Source: Tipula vernalis (taxonomy: Eukaryota; Arthropoda; Insecta; Diptera; Tipulidae). From it: a DNA stretch of 64,000 nt. Where the stretch lies: assembly GCA_958295665.1 (NCBI GenBank), contig OY282558.1, positions 24,799,409 through 24,863,408 on the forward strand, in the 5' to 3' direction. Both the position numbers and the translations under genes were made by a program. How positions within the stretch are numbered: position 1 is the stretch's first letter; every line of letters begins with the position of its first letter. Under the pieces are notes generated by a model. The model made no database searches. It was not told the origin of the DNA and saw only the letters and a list, made by a program, of their open reading frames with translations. This document shows, piece by piece, positions 19,138-30,744 of this stretch.

Positions 19138-19917
19138 TTAGAAAAATAAGTAATTCTAGCCGACCTTACTTTCAACACTCCAGGACCTATTGATCTTTTA
19201 ATAGGTGCCGACATATATGGAGAAATCATGTTAGAAGGCATAAAAAGAGATCCGCATCATAAGTGCATAGCGCAAAGATCAGAGCTAGGATGGATCATAT
19301 CTGATCGTCTAACTCAAAACAACAGCATGAAGGTGACACGGTTAAATAGCTACGTCACATTAGCAGAGATAGACAAGCAATTAAAATGCTTTTGGGAATC
19401 CGAAGAATTGCATCCTAAACGAAGCCTAACTGCTGGCGAGATCGAATGTGAGCAGTACTATGAAGAGACTCACAAACGATTAACAAATGGACGATACGAA
19501 GTTCGATTGCCGCTTCACAACGACAAGCTCAAAGAAGTGGGAATAGGAGAATCTAAAAGTAAAACAGCAGCTAGATTGCTTCAAATTGAAAAAAGATTCA
19601 AGAAGGATGAAGACTTTAAGAATCAATATCACAATTTCATGAACGAGTACATCCAGTTGAATCGCATGGAACTAATTAAAGATGATACGGAAAAAGATGC
19701 TTCTTGGGTTTACTACACGCCACACCATTCTGTCATAAAACAAGATAGCACAACTACGAGATTGAGGGTAGTTTTTACGAACAATCTTATCAGAGGCATC
19801 AAGGCTTTTCGATCCGCTAGGATGGTTAGCACCAGTGGTGATCCAGCTAAAAATTCTACTTCAAGATTTATAGGCTTCTGGTGTAGGATGGGACGAAAAA
19901 CTCCACGTAAATCTTGA
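19138..19917 (+). pseudogene. BEL/Pao protease tail and truncated reverse transcriptase
   Basis: IDLLIGADIYGEIM (about 19190-19230) and SELGWIISD mark the protease/RT junction of Pao-type elements; RYEVRLPLHND and HHSVIKQDSTTTRLRVVF mark the RT fingers. Straight after RLRVVF (about 19772) the sequence resumes, in another frame, at ILSEASRLFDPLGWLAPV, which lies past the palm and thumb. The whole catalytic core with its YVDD-type motif is therefore absent. A TAG replaces a Trp codon at about 19874 in the continuation. Confidence 0.8.
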
Positions 19918-20985
19918 AAACAGATGGTTAAACTACAAAATGGAATTACCACGTTTATAGAGGAAATCAGAATTCACCTTTGGATAAATTACAACAGTGA
20001 CGCCAAAATTGAACTACATGGTTTCTGTGACGCCTCGAATCAATCATATGCTGCAGTAGTATACAGTAAAACAAACAACCAAGCACAATAATCGCAGCCA
20101 AAACAAAGGTTTGCACCGTTAAACCAAACAATATCCCTACCAAAATTAGAGCTCAACGCCGCATTGCTACTTTCTAAATTGCTCAAAAATGTCAAACATG
20201 CGCGTGGAACATCAACAGCAATATATCAACATTTTGCTGGAGCGATTCCACAGCAGTTTTGGGTTGGATAAAAGGAAACCCACAATACCATAAGACTTTT
20301 GTGGCGAACAGAATAACAGAGATACAAGCTATCACCGAACCTAGCCAATGGCATCACGTGGTCTCTAATGAGATGATCCTGCTGACTGCGTATCTCGAGG
20401 TTTAAACCCAGTTCAATTATTAACCCACAAAATTTGGTGGGAGGGGCCAAAATGGCTAAAGGATTTGAGCTATCCAATAAAAAAAATCAACAATGAAGAA
20501 ATGGAACAAGCAGCCAGCATAGAACGAAAATCAATAAGAACATTTACAACAACAGTGAAAAAGCCTGTGATTGAATTCGATAGATTCTCTTCGTTACAAC
20601 GGCTTGTTCATAGCATTGCATACTATAAACAAAGCAGAGAAACTGAATGCATGGCTAAGGGTTATAATCAGAGTCGCACAGCAGGAAGGTTTTGAACCAG
20701 AATTAAAGAAGTTAAAAGGGAATCAAAACCTACCAAAGAATAGTACAATCTTAACCCTAACTCCATTTCTAGACGGAAATGACCTACTCAGAGTCGGAGG
20801 TAAGATAACAAATTCTAATCTCCCATTTGAAGAAAAACATCCAATAATAATGCCCAGAGGTCACAAATTGTCAAGTTTGCTTGTCAATGAAGCATATATA
20901 AAAACACTGCATGGCGGCAATCAATCAACTTTAGCACACCTGAGAACGCAGTTCTTATACATGAATGTATAGTCTGTACGAGAGC
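19918..20985 (+). pseudogene. BEL/Pao RNase H and integrase N-terminal region
   Basis: KIELHGFCDASNQSYAAVVY (about 20008-20067) is the first RNase H block with its Asp; LPKLELNAALLL and CWSDSTAVLGWIKG supply the Glu and the next Asp. Stops and shifts occur near 20090 and 20375. PADCVSRGLNP, then the linker typical of Pao elements, lead to VGGKITNSNLPFEEKHPIIM and LHGGNQSTLAHLRTQF (20571-20972), the zinc-binding start of integrase. The second half of the HHCC finger is in a different frame after 20972. Confidence 0.75.
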
Positions 20986-21010
20986 GAGGAAGCTGACATC
21001 ACACCAACTA

Positions 21011-22180
21011 ATGGACATGTTACCAAAAGAACGAATAACACCAGCACCACCGTTCACTAACAGCGGTGTAGACTATGCTGGTCCGATTAATATAAAATTG
21101 TGGAAAGGCCGCTGTAACAAAACAACAAAGGGATACATTGCCTTTTTCATATGCCTAGCCACTAAGGCAATTCATCTAGAACTTGTAAGTGACTTGTCAA
21201 CAGACTCTTTTTTGGGCGCGTACCGACGATTCATATCAAGAAGAGGAATTTGTCTGAAAATATTCAGTGGCTGTGGTACAAATTTTGTTGGAGCAGACAA
21301 ACAACTGCAAAGGCAGGCAAAGCAACAGGAAGCAGAAATTAAGGGTAAAATAGCTCAGATGGGAACTGAGTGGCACTTTGTACCCCTGGGAAGTCCTCAC
21401 TTTGGAGGAGTATGGGAAGCCGGAGTCAAGTCAACAAAACAACACCTCCGCAAGGTAATTGGAACCCATACGTCAACTTTGGAGGAGCTCTCAATACTTC
21501 TAGCTCAAATAGAGGCATGCTTGAACTCTAGGCCACTAGCTCCACTCTCAAACGACTCAGATGATGACGGGTTTTTAAGTCCGGCACATTTCCTGATAGG
21601 CAGGGCCATCATAGCAATGCCACAACCTGATATGGAGGGTATCGAAACTGTTACAAGATGGAATTAACTCACCAAGCTCAGTCAAGGATTTTGGAAAAAA
21701 TGGCAAATGGAATATCTCTCACGACTACAACGAAGGTCAAAATGGTTGCAAAAGCAACCTAACATCCAATTGGGAGAACTAGTAATCCTCAAAGACGAAC
21801 AACTACCTCCAACGCACTGGCCACTAGCAAGAGTCGTTGAACTTCATCCAGGACAAGATGGACTTGTTAGAGTAGTCACACTCAAATACAGGAACAATAC
21901 GTTTAAAAGGAATATTACTAAAATATGCCGCCTACCGATATCTAACGAGCCAAAGGACTACATTAACATGCAAAACAAGAAGAATGATCCAGTTCATGCG
22001 GTAGTAACTAAAGATACAAGCACAACTCAGGAACTACCAACTCCACAAAGTGTAGACAAAACAGGACCAGGAATAACAACCACGCAGGTGAACAGTCCGC
22101 AGTCTATAGAAAACATACTACCGCTGCCCGGAAAAGACAATCAAAACCTAAGAGTGCAGCCCCACAGACAAGACTTTTAA
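21011..22180 (+). pseudogene. BEL/Pao integrase core and C-terminus
   Basis: Core motifs are GVDYAGP (first Asp, codon 21071), KIFSGCGTNFVGA and HFGGVWEAGVKS (catalytic Glu). In the middle motif the family has Asp in the SDNGTNF context; here that residue is Gly (residue 87 of the frame) and the next is Cys, so strand transfer chemistry would be lost. A TAA at 21665 interrupts the frame just before FWKKWQMEYLSRLQRR; the C-terminal domain (GELVILKDEQLPPTHWPLARV, RNITKICRLPI) runs to 22180. Confidence 0.85.
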
Positions 22181-22225
22181 ACAAGCTCAAGGCGAACTGA
22201 GAGCAGCTTGTAAAGGATTGTCTGA

Positions 22226-22964
22226 CGTCGACGAGTTAAGCGCGGTTTAGGAGATACAACAGGCATTATCTTAGGAGACATGTTTGGAATTTTAACCCAG
22301 CGCGAGGCCAACCAATATGAAACTCAATTCGAGAATGTCAACAAAAATGAAAGGCATCTAATGGCATTAATGAGAAATCAAACACCAATAATCGATAACA
22401 CAATCAAGCTGATGAAATATAATTCCAATCTCACAACAACATCATTGAACAATTTGATTAAAGATCAACAGAGATTAAGATTGGAGATGATACAACTAAA
22501 CGAATATCGAACATATGAAAAAAGGGTTCGCCTGACATTAATGAGAGCACTCGAGTTGACCTTAATACTAAAAAACTTAGAGGACACGCAACAAGGTCTG
22601 CTTGATATTATTTACTATGCATATCATAGTATTTTACATCCATCGATACTCGCTCCGTCACAATTAGACATATATACCAGCATCAATAACCATTCCTGGC
22701 CATAACATTCATGATCTCATGCACATAAATCAATGCATGGATGTACGTAGTAGGGTAACACAACGAAATGTGATAATTGAGATTATCATACCGTTGTCCT
22801 TTGCAACGGATTATAACCTGCTAGCCGTCTCCCAACTTCCGAATATTAATCATAACGGCACTCAATCACACATCGTTACATCAACAAAATATTTAGTAAT
22901 GGACAATCATCGAGAACATTTTGCTACTCTCGACCGGATGAAAATAGTGGAGTGTAAACAGTAG
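22226..22964 (+). pseudogene. Env-like fusion-protein fragment of the BEL element
   Basis: Immediately after a stop codon, codons 22229-22243 encode a furin-type basic site (RRVKR), followed by a Gly-rich hydrophobic stretch, the layout seen at the cleavage site and fusion peptide of baculovirus-F-like envelope proteins known from insect errantiviruses and some BEL elements. The downstream frame (to 22705) is helical and rich in Asn/Gln/Leu; after a frameshift, 22719-22964 continues with a Cys-terminated block ending in VECK. The receptor-binding part upstream and the membrane anchor downstream are not recognisable. It is a relic, with at least two breaks; the assignment is from motif layout only. 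Confidence 0.55.
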
Positions 22965-22992
22965 GCTACTCAAAACTATACAGCCCGGAATA

Positions 22993-23320
22993 TGTTGACT
23001 CATCATTTTAACTCGTCAACATTACAACAGTTAATTTCCACCAAAGTATAAAGTTTTGGTGTTTTTTATTTTGTGTCTATTGTGCTGACACTTAACTTAA
23101 TTTGTAACAATATTGCATACTATAAATATTTGATTGATACTTTACATTTTGTGCTGACATTAAAAAATTTAAAATTATATATAAAGCGTAGCATTTAATA
23201 AAAATAAAAACAGAATTTAAATTGACACTAACTGATTTTGTTCTCATTAATTAAAAGACCCCACCAACGGTAACCTTTTAATTCATTAAATTTACATAAA
23301 TCCGATACAACGGATAACAT
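22993..23320 (+). repeat. Possible 3' LTR of the BEL element
   Basis: A TATATATAAAG string near 23177, AATAAAAATAAAAAC near 23198 and candidate TG...CA edges (TGTTGACTC at 22993, GATAACA near 23320) fit an LTR. No 5' copy exists to confirm the limits. Confidence 0.35.
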
Positions 23321-23364
23321 TGTACACAATATCTAAATCTATAAAAAAAATATAGTTTTCTTAT

Positions 23365-23698
23365 GCCGGTTTCACATAAAAATATTCAACCCATAGTTAA
23401 ATAATATTTCCTCCCTTTCATCTTTTATAAAATTACGTTTTGTTTCATAATACAAATTCTATGCAAGTTGATTATATTTTATTTTTACATAGAAATATTT
23501 AGCCTTCAGCTAAATATTTAGCTCGACGAAACTGGGCAGTTAAATATTTAGCTCTCCAGTTAAAATGTCCATGTCAAAAAAGAAATAAAATTGGCAGGCG
23601 TTGAATATGTGTTATGAAATAAATCGCAATTTAATAAAAGAAGAAAGGGAGGAAACATTATTTAACTAGAGATTACATCTTTTTTTTGGTGAAATCGG
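23365..23698. mobile_element. 334-bp MITE with ~55-bp imperfect TIRs
   Basis: GCCGGTTTCAC at the left and GTGAAATCGGGC at the right, then inward GTTAAATAATATTTCCTCCC facing GGGAGGAAACATTATTTAAC, with TTTTAT/ATAAAAG further in. The centre repeats AAATATTTAGCT. No coding sequence. Target duplication not clear. Confidence 0.75.
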
Positions 23699-23747
23699 GC
23701 ATTAGTAATATATCCACATTTTACAAATAAGCATCTAAAACGTAATA

Positions 23748-23861
23748 ATTATCGTTTACAAGCGCTAACTAGGAAAAAAAAGCTACAAAATAAATGTACA
23801 AAATAAAAAATTAGAACCAAGTAAAAAAAGAAATCTGGAGGCGCTTGTTGTTGACGATAAA
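23748..23861. repeat. Short inverted repeat
   Basis: TTATCGTTTACAAGCGC (from 23749) is mirrored by GCGCTTGTTGTTGACGATAA (23841-23860), with three mismatches or bulges. The rest of 23700-24097 is AT-rich with no gene. Confidence 0.45.
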
Positions 23862-24097
23862 TGAACTTGGTTTTTGTACGACGAAATGAAGTCTCTTCAT
23901 GTTGTACAATTTTCTGAAAAATTTTCTTGGACAAATTAGTCTTAACCTAACCACAACCGGCAAGTGTTAAAAAGCAACTAATTTTTTTATAGTATTGAAA
24001 TAAATTTTTTTTTTGACATTTGAAGATATTATTGTGATAGTGAAATGCCCAGCTATGATAGTTTTTGGATAGATATTTGTCAATACATTAAAAAAAA

Positions 24098-24604
24098 ATT
24101 GAGGTGTGGCCAACACACGACTTTCTTTTACGAACAGAGAATTTTGAGAAATTTTATTTTTTTCTTAATTTTTTTTTTAATTTTTAAATTTTTAAATTTT
24201 TTTTTTTTTAATTTTTTATTTTTTATTTTTATTTGTTTTTAATTTTTGGAAACATTTTGTATTTAAACAAGTAGTTTTTTGTAAACCTTATACTTTTTAA
24301 GATATTTGCAAAACCAATTTTCTGGACCAAGTTAGTGGCCACTACTGGTTAGCCGATTTGGAGTAAAATTCACTGGGACCTCCCAATTTATCAAAAAAGC
24401 TTAAATCTGAAGTTTCAGTTCGATTGATTAAACCATATGGGCTGTAGAGAGGACACAGACAGACTGACAGACAGACAGACATTATTTCGAAACCCACTTT
24501 TTCGGACTCAGGGGACCTCAAAACAAATAAATCTCTAAAAATCTCAAGGTCCAAAATTTTCATGATTACTATACTTTATTTTACTAGAGTAAAAGAAAGT
24601 AAAA
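24098..24604. repeat. Repeat unit A, copy 1
   Basis: Runs from TTGAGGTGTGGCCAACACAC to GAGTAAAAGAAAGTAAAA and recurs at 25524-26204. CTTTCTTTTAC near the start is inverted near the end (GTAAAAGAAAG), so the core may be a MITE. Includes a T/A-rich tract (24150-24240) and about four GACAGACT octamers at 24462-24480. The open frames inside arise from the repeat itself. Confidence 0.75.
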
Positions 24605-25523
24605 AACCCTAATCCATACGAATCGTTGGTTTAGTAAAAGTTCTGCAAAATTATTTTTTGGAAATCGCACTCAACTCCCAAGGGCCAATATCGGTCATTG
24701 CCAACAATGATGACAAAGGTTTCGCTAGCACATGGAATAGGTCCCTTAATTACCTAGTTAAAAAACACTAATCCATACGAATCGTTCGTTTAGTAAAAGT
24801 TCTGCAAAATTATTTTTTGAAAATCGCACTCAACTCCCAAGGGCCAATATCGGCCATTGCCAACAATGATGACAAAGGTTTCGCTAGCACATGAAATAGG
24901 TCCCTTAATTACATAGTTAAAAAACCCTAATCCATACGAATCGTTCGTTTACTAAAAGTTCTGCAAAATTATTTTTTGGAAATCGCACTCAACTCCCAAG
25001 GGCCAATATCGGTCATTGCCAACAATGATGACAAAGGTTTCGCTAGCACATGGAATAGGTCCTTTAATTACCTAGTTAAAAAACACTAATCCATACGAAT
25101 CGTTCGTTTAGTAAAAGTTCTGCAAAATTATTTTTTGAAAATCGCACTCAACTCCCAAGGGCCAATATCGGTCATTGCCAACAATGATGACAAAGGTTTC
25201 GCTAGCACATGGAATAGGTCCTTTAATTACCTAGTTAAAAAACACTAATCCATACGAATCGTTCGTTTAGTAAAAGTTCTGCAAAATTATTTTTTGAAAA
25301 TCGCACTCAACTCCCAAGGGCCAATATCGGCCATTGCCAACAATGATGACAAAGGTTTCGCTAGCTAGGGAATAGTTCCCTTAATTACCTAGTTAGAAAA
25401 CCCTAATCCATACGAATCGTTCGTTTAGTAAAAGTTCTGCAAAATTATTTTTTGGAAATCGCACTCAACAATGATGATAAAGATATCGCTAGCACATGGA
25501 ATATGTCCCTTAATTAGCTAGTT
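24605..25523 (+). repeat. 159-bp tandem repeat, six units
   Basis: The phrase CTAATCCATACGAATCGTT starts at 24609, 24768, 24927, 25086, 25245 and 25403, spacing 159, 159, 159, 159 and 158. Units differ at only a few positions. The last is shortened to about 121 bp by an internal deletion of the GGGCCAATATCGG segment. No coding sequence. The array lies exactly between the two copies of unit A. Confidence 0.95.
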
Positions 25524-26204
25524 AAAATTGAGGTGTGGCCAACACACGACTTTCTTTTACGAACAGAGAATTTTGAGAAATTTTATATTTTTCTAAATTT
25601 TTTTTTTTTAATTTTTAAACTTTTAAATTTTTTTTTTTTAATTTTTTATTTTTTATTTTTATTTGTTTATAATTTTTGGAAACATTTTGTATTAAGTAGT
25701 TTTTTGTAAACCTTATACTTTTTAAAATATTTGCAAAACAAATTTTCTGGACCAAGGGAGTGGCCACTTCCGGTTAGCCGATTTGGAGTAAAATTCACTG
25801 GGACCTCCCAATTTATCAAAAAAGCTTAAATCTGAAGTTTCAGTTCGATTGAATAAACCATATGGGCTGTAGAGAGGACACAGACAGACTGACAGACTGA
25901 CAGACTGACAGACTGACAGACTGACAGACTGACAGACTGACAGACTGACAGACTGACAGACTGACAGACTGACAGACTGACAGACTGACAGACTGACAGA
26001 CTGACAGACTGACAGACTGACAGACTGACAGACTGACAGACTGACAGACTGACAGACTGACAGACTGACAGACAGACACGATTTCGAAACCCACTTTTTC
26101 GGACTCATGGGACCTCAAAACAAATAAATCTCTAAAAATCTCAAGGTCCAAAATTTTCATGATTGATTATACTTTATTTTACTAGAGTAAAAGAAAGTAA
26201 AACA
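25524..26204. repeat. Repeat unit A, copy 2
   Basis: Same as 24098-24604 with few substitutions, but lengthened by the octamer expansion at 25881-26078. Both copies have the same orientation. Confidence 0.8.
25881..26078 (+). repeat. (CAGACTGA)n octanucleotide microsatellite
   Basis: About 23-24 near-perfect copies of an 8-bp unit. The paired repeat unit A copy has only about four, so the tract expanded after the copies separated. It creates minus-strand open frames of repeated Ser-Val-Cys-Gln that should not be read as protein. Confidence 0.95.
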
Positions 26205-29200
26205 TTTACAAACATAAAATTGCTAATAGAAACTATCAGTGAATTGGCATAGTGTAGACAGCGGGTAAGAAACAATTCGCCTACTAAATAAGTTGCGGAC
26301 CAATAGCTAATTGTTCTTTTACCTACTTTTTACCAGTGTACAGGCCTTAATTCAAATGATGTACTAAAAAGTTAGGTAAAATATGAGAAAAAAGGTAAAT
26401 GACATTGTATTTAACTTTTTGATGTTTCAGTGATTTTTGTTAAAATTTCCGCATTTTCATTATTTATATTATAGCTGCTCATAGCATATTTGACGTTTCT
26501 GTTTGCACCTAATAGCCAGCGATTTCAACCCTCCAAACCGTAATTTGTCCCCTTCAAACCATTTTAATTTCTATAGAGAATTATCACTCCCATTGAGGAG
26601 AATGTCTAACACCGCTGGCGTGATTAAGACAATAGAAGGTTTGGTCTGCGCGAGCGTCACAGCAGTAGGTTAATCTGTTTCTGTTTTCGATGATGGAGGA
26701 GGTTGTGACTTATCCACTGAATGAATGGTTACGAGAGCCTTGGTCTGACAACGTTTTACGCGACGTTCACCTATATCACCTGGCTGCTTAATCGCGCGAA
26801 TAGCATTTTTCAAATACTTTTCTATTAGGGCAATCCTTTTGAGAGAATTTTCCATTAAATTTTGGTAATCGTGCAAACATACCAAACATATACTGGACAG
26901 AACCACTATAAGCCAGGCTGTCCATCACTATTTTCATTCCTTCCCTAACATCTTTAGGATATTTACAATACTTAAACGTTTGATTGATTCGGAAGATGCA
27001 CAGCTATAGTTAATACACTTACACTTACCTTAATTAATTATTATTAGTTAAAGTAATAACAGCATAAGAGGTCTCTTCGTTAAATAAAACAGAATTTTAC
27101 AATGCGTCATAGAAAACAACAGCATGGCTAGAAGAAAATTGTAAAATAAAATTGAACACATTATACCAGATTTGTTAACAATTTATATCATTAAAGCGAA
27201 GTTATACGTCTTGGGAAAAATAACGAAGCAATAACCGCAGAGTTGGAAGCACGCCGATTTGGTAACGAATTTTAGCTTTTTAATAGGATGGATTCAAAAA
27301 AATAATCAACGTTAAAATTGGATAATTTATTACTTTAACCTTAGAGGAATTTAATTAAAGGAAAAAAACAAAACAATTTTTTTTACATTCTAAACCCGAG
27401 TGTAAGGTTTAATTGGGCAGATATCTTTTTTGTTACCTTCTAGGAATACATCCTTCATCAAACGTATATAAAAAAAAAGAAAATTCTTAGATTTCTAAGG
27501 AACTTCCAAGAAGAAATAAGATTTTTTATTTATCTTTATATAAAATTGGTTTGAAATATAAATAAAAATAAAAATTGACCGAATTCAAATCTGTAACATT
27601 TTTTTTTATCGTTTTTTAAACCTGAATCCAGTTTATTTGAAGAAAATTTATGGAAAATGGTGGTGCACAGAATGAGGAAATCGTGTTATTCCTATACTTT
27701 TAATGGATTTTCTATACATCATCCGATCGATCTAAATAAAAACAAATTTTACCTTATTACCGCACATCGTACTTAACGGTAAAAAGTTTGACAGCTCTTT
27801 CTGCATTGTGCAAAACACAAAAAAAAAAAAATTTTGAATGGGAAAACCATTTTATTTTTTTATTTTTATATTACTTGAATTTTATTTATTTTTCATAATA
27901 GTCTAACCTCGATATCCACAGAATACGTATACGTTGACTCGACTCGACGAGCACGTCATCCTGATAAGCGAAAACAATATAAAATAAATGAAAATTTGTT
28001 TTATTTCGTTTTCAGGTGAAAATTGCAAAAAACAAAAAAATAAAACGAAATAAAGTTTGGTGACAATTTTTTAAAAGCTCTGTCATAAGAAAATGATTTT
28101 TTGTGTCATTGCGGTTGTACTACGATGCATCTCTACACCCAACACGTTTTATTCGTTATATACAGAAATAAATGATGAATTTGGGGGTAATAGTTTTTCA
28201 AGGGTTATGGCACAAAACAATTTTCGCTAGATTGTAGGTACTTACACTATTATATTTTTACGTTTATAAATAACGATGAAAATGTAAACAAAAAGCTTTT
28301 AAGAAAATTAATCTTATTTTTATTATAGGTATCATTAAGGGAATAATATTTAACTTGAGTGTTTTTTTCAGTTTTTTTTCTATCTGCAAGTGCTCTGTTA
28401 TTGTATAATATACGAGTACCTATCTGTGTGCATAAACTAGAGAATGTACATATTTTACGATATAAAATGTCAATAAAATTAATTAAAAATGTTGTTTTAC
28501 TTAGTAAATCCAAATCCGGATAATAAATGATTTTATTAAACTCCATATACGTTATGACTGTCGGTATGCCGTAGTATATACCTTAGTTTATAAGAAACAA
28601 AACCCCATTCACCTTCATGTTTGTTTGCTTAATCTTAATTTCTCGTATTTTACTTTTTTTGGTACCAGAATCAATCAATCAAATTACATCAATCAAAGTT
28701 TTGTTTTTGTATTGCTGAATAATAACAAAAAAAAATCGAAAAGGAAGTTTGAAAATTGTATAAAATTCGATGTGTAAGGTGATTGATAAGAATTGCTTTT
28801 TTATGTTGAAAAATTGTAGATAATTTTTGTGGCTAATCTATTGGAACTGAGCATAAAAAATTCTACGTATATAGAATGTTAAATGTGGTACTGCCTGAAG
28901 CAATATAATATATTGTGGTATATACCTATATGTACATTTACAGAAATATTCTAGCATAAGTAAATTCTGAAACATGATTCCCATTTTAATTATTTAGTTG
29001 ACTAGGTAAACAGGTAAGCTGTATTCAACTATATAGAATCAAAAATCACGGTAATTCTGTTCAAGGGAACGTATACATATTCGGTCTCTCCAAGGTTTAG
29101 TTTATCGCGGATGAGAGTTTCTTGTCTGTGAATAATATTTAAATTCATTGTAAAGCCACAGAAAAATTTGAAATAACCTCGGCAACACAGGCTTAAAACA

Positions 29201-29567
29201 CCATCCTATGCCTTTTATTTATTACATCATTTAAAGAGTTGATTCCAAAATCGCATATCGGATTAGTTATTTAACAAGAATTACATCCTATTAAACTTAG
29301 CCGACCCTTTCCGGCCAAAAATAAAAAGTCTATAATGTAGATTACGTTATTAGCATTCAAGCCGAAAATAAAAAAACTTTGTGGTTATCAGGCGAAAGTA
29401 GACAGGATACATCGATTGCAATAAAATCTTTTGTAAATAGTCTTACGTTAAAAAGTTTGGTCCACCTAATAGTGGGAAATATCGAAACGTCAGAAGAATC
29501 CAAAAAATTGGATCACCCTCTTGAATCGGTTTTGCAAAAACATCAATTTAAATTTCCCATGGAAAAT
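26205..29567. other. Intergenic/intronic AT-rich DNA
   Basis: No supported gene. 26268-26308 resembles the flanks of the fold-back at 3490-3612. A 78-residue minus-strand frame (26670-26906) with a helical, Lys/Arg-rich sequence has no ATG and no recognised family; it might be a decayed gag or exon but I cannot support either. Several A/T homopolymer runs occur. Confidence 0.35.
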
Positions 29568-29890
29568 CTGGGAAAATTCGATTTGCCAAAAATCACTAGA
29601 AAATTTGTATAAAATCAGCCTCTAGAGAGTAATATCTGGAGGCGGGTTATATTGATATGACTTGTCAATAGCTAACGCGTGAAATCAGTTCAGTTCAAAC
29701 TTCCCATTCAAATCTGAATTTTGGAAAATCGAATTTTTCCAGATTTCGCACGAGAAATTTCAACAGAAGTTTTCTTCTGAGATAGGTATTGACAAGTCAC
29801 ACCAATGCAATCCAGCTCCAGCCATAACACTCTAGAGGCTGATTTTATACAAAGTTTCTAATGAGTTTTGGAAAATTGAACTTTTCCAGC
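29568..29890. repeat. Inverted repeat, ~100-bp arms
   Basis: 29568-29670 (CTGGGAAAATTCGATTTGCC, then TTGTATAAAATCAGCCTCTA, GACTTGTCAATA) pairs with 29781-29890 (TATTGACAAGTC, TAGAGGCTGATTTTATACAA, AGTTCAATTTTCC inverted) at roughly 80 percent. Probably an old fold-back element. 29891-30289 downstream shows nothing else. Confidence 0.7.
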
Positions 29891-30289
29891 TTTGACGTAA
29901 CAGTCTAGAGGCAAATTTGATGGCAATTTTAAATATTTTTCGGGTTTCGCGAATTTTCCACGAGAAACTGGAAGCAGGTTTTCTTACTTAAAAATATTAC
30001 CAAAAGTCTTCAATGCTATTCATGCATCCATAATTTTCGGCTAAACACTATCGAATGATTTCGGCTGTAAAGTTGTAACGAATGTTTATTAACGGTCATT
30101 ACTTAATGGTTGGCATGACCCTATGAAAGCTCATAAATTTATCATAACATAGTACTTATACATCATGTCGCTGATGCTTTACGAAAATCATTCAGGTTAA
30201 AATAAAATAAATCATAATTAATTTAGGCGCACATGTGCTTATGTATGTAATAAAGGCTGTTTCATTTCAAGGTATAGAACTTTGAATTT

Positions 30290-30740
30290 AAATAAAACAC
30301 AGAAAAATAATTTTAATGGCTACGAATCTGACTTTATTTCAAAGATAACTTTTTGCCATTAATATTTGAGTATGATTTTGGCCAGTGACTTGACGTACCC
30401 CCAAAGCGAAAAGTGCAGCAGTGTGTTAAATCACACGAATGCGGTGGAAAGTTAACAGGTCCACTTCTCGATATTAATCTTCGCTCCAAATGGGACAATT
30501 CTGCTTGTTGAAAAAAAAAATTTTGTATGGAAAGTTTGCATCGATGTTAATATTGGCTTTGGCCCATTCACCGAATTGACGCCTCGAACGATGATCTTAT
30601 GGTTTTAATTCCTGCACAAGTTGAATCTTGTATAAGCATGTAAACCATGATTCTAAGTCAAAATCATCCATAAAGATGTTGGATCAAGTCCCAATTGTTG
30701 TGCACGATAACGAATCAATTCCGTGCATTTTTTACCCCCT
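30290..30740 (-). pseudogene. Mariner-type (DDE_3) transposase relic
   Basis: Minus-strand reading gives CLYKIQLVQELKP, then RRQFGEWA, YKIFF joined directly to NKQNCPIWSED, then RSGPVNFPPHSCDLT and LWGYVKS. These blocks occur in this order in insect mariner-like transposases. Two internal deletions have removed the segments holding the first and second catalytic Asp; only the Asp of the CDLT block remains. Several stops and shifts occur. Element ends were not found. Confidence 0.75.
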
Positions 30741-30744
30741 TTGT

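Larger units (their letters stand above)
18627..23320 (+). mobile_element. Degenerate BEL/Pao retrotransposon with env-like region
   Basis: BEL/Pao order gag zinc fingers, protease, RT, RNase H, integrase, followed by a fusion-protein-like env segment. No clear 5' LTR was found; 23000-23320 may hold the 3' LTR. The copy is dead three times over: the protease active-site segment is missing, the RT core with its catalytic motif is deleted near 19775, and the second catalytic Asp of integrase is Gly. Further stops and shifts occur near 19131, 20090, 20970 and 21667. Confidence 0.85.

Noticed and set aside
24605..25523. Regularly spaced repeats as a CRISPR array
   Set aside because: The whole 159-bp unit repeats, with no unique spacers, and the host is eukaryotic; it is an ordinary tandem repeat.
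25722..26160. Minus-strand open frames of repeated Ser-Val-Cys-Gln/Ser-Leu residues
   Set aside because: They are translations of the octanucleotide microsatellite and its flank; they disappear in the paired repeat copy where the tract is short.
26670..26906. 78-residue minus-strand frame as a small gene
   Set aside because: It starts at GTG, lacks a plausible upstream exon or promoter, and matches no family I recognise.
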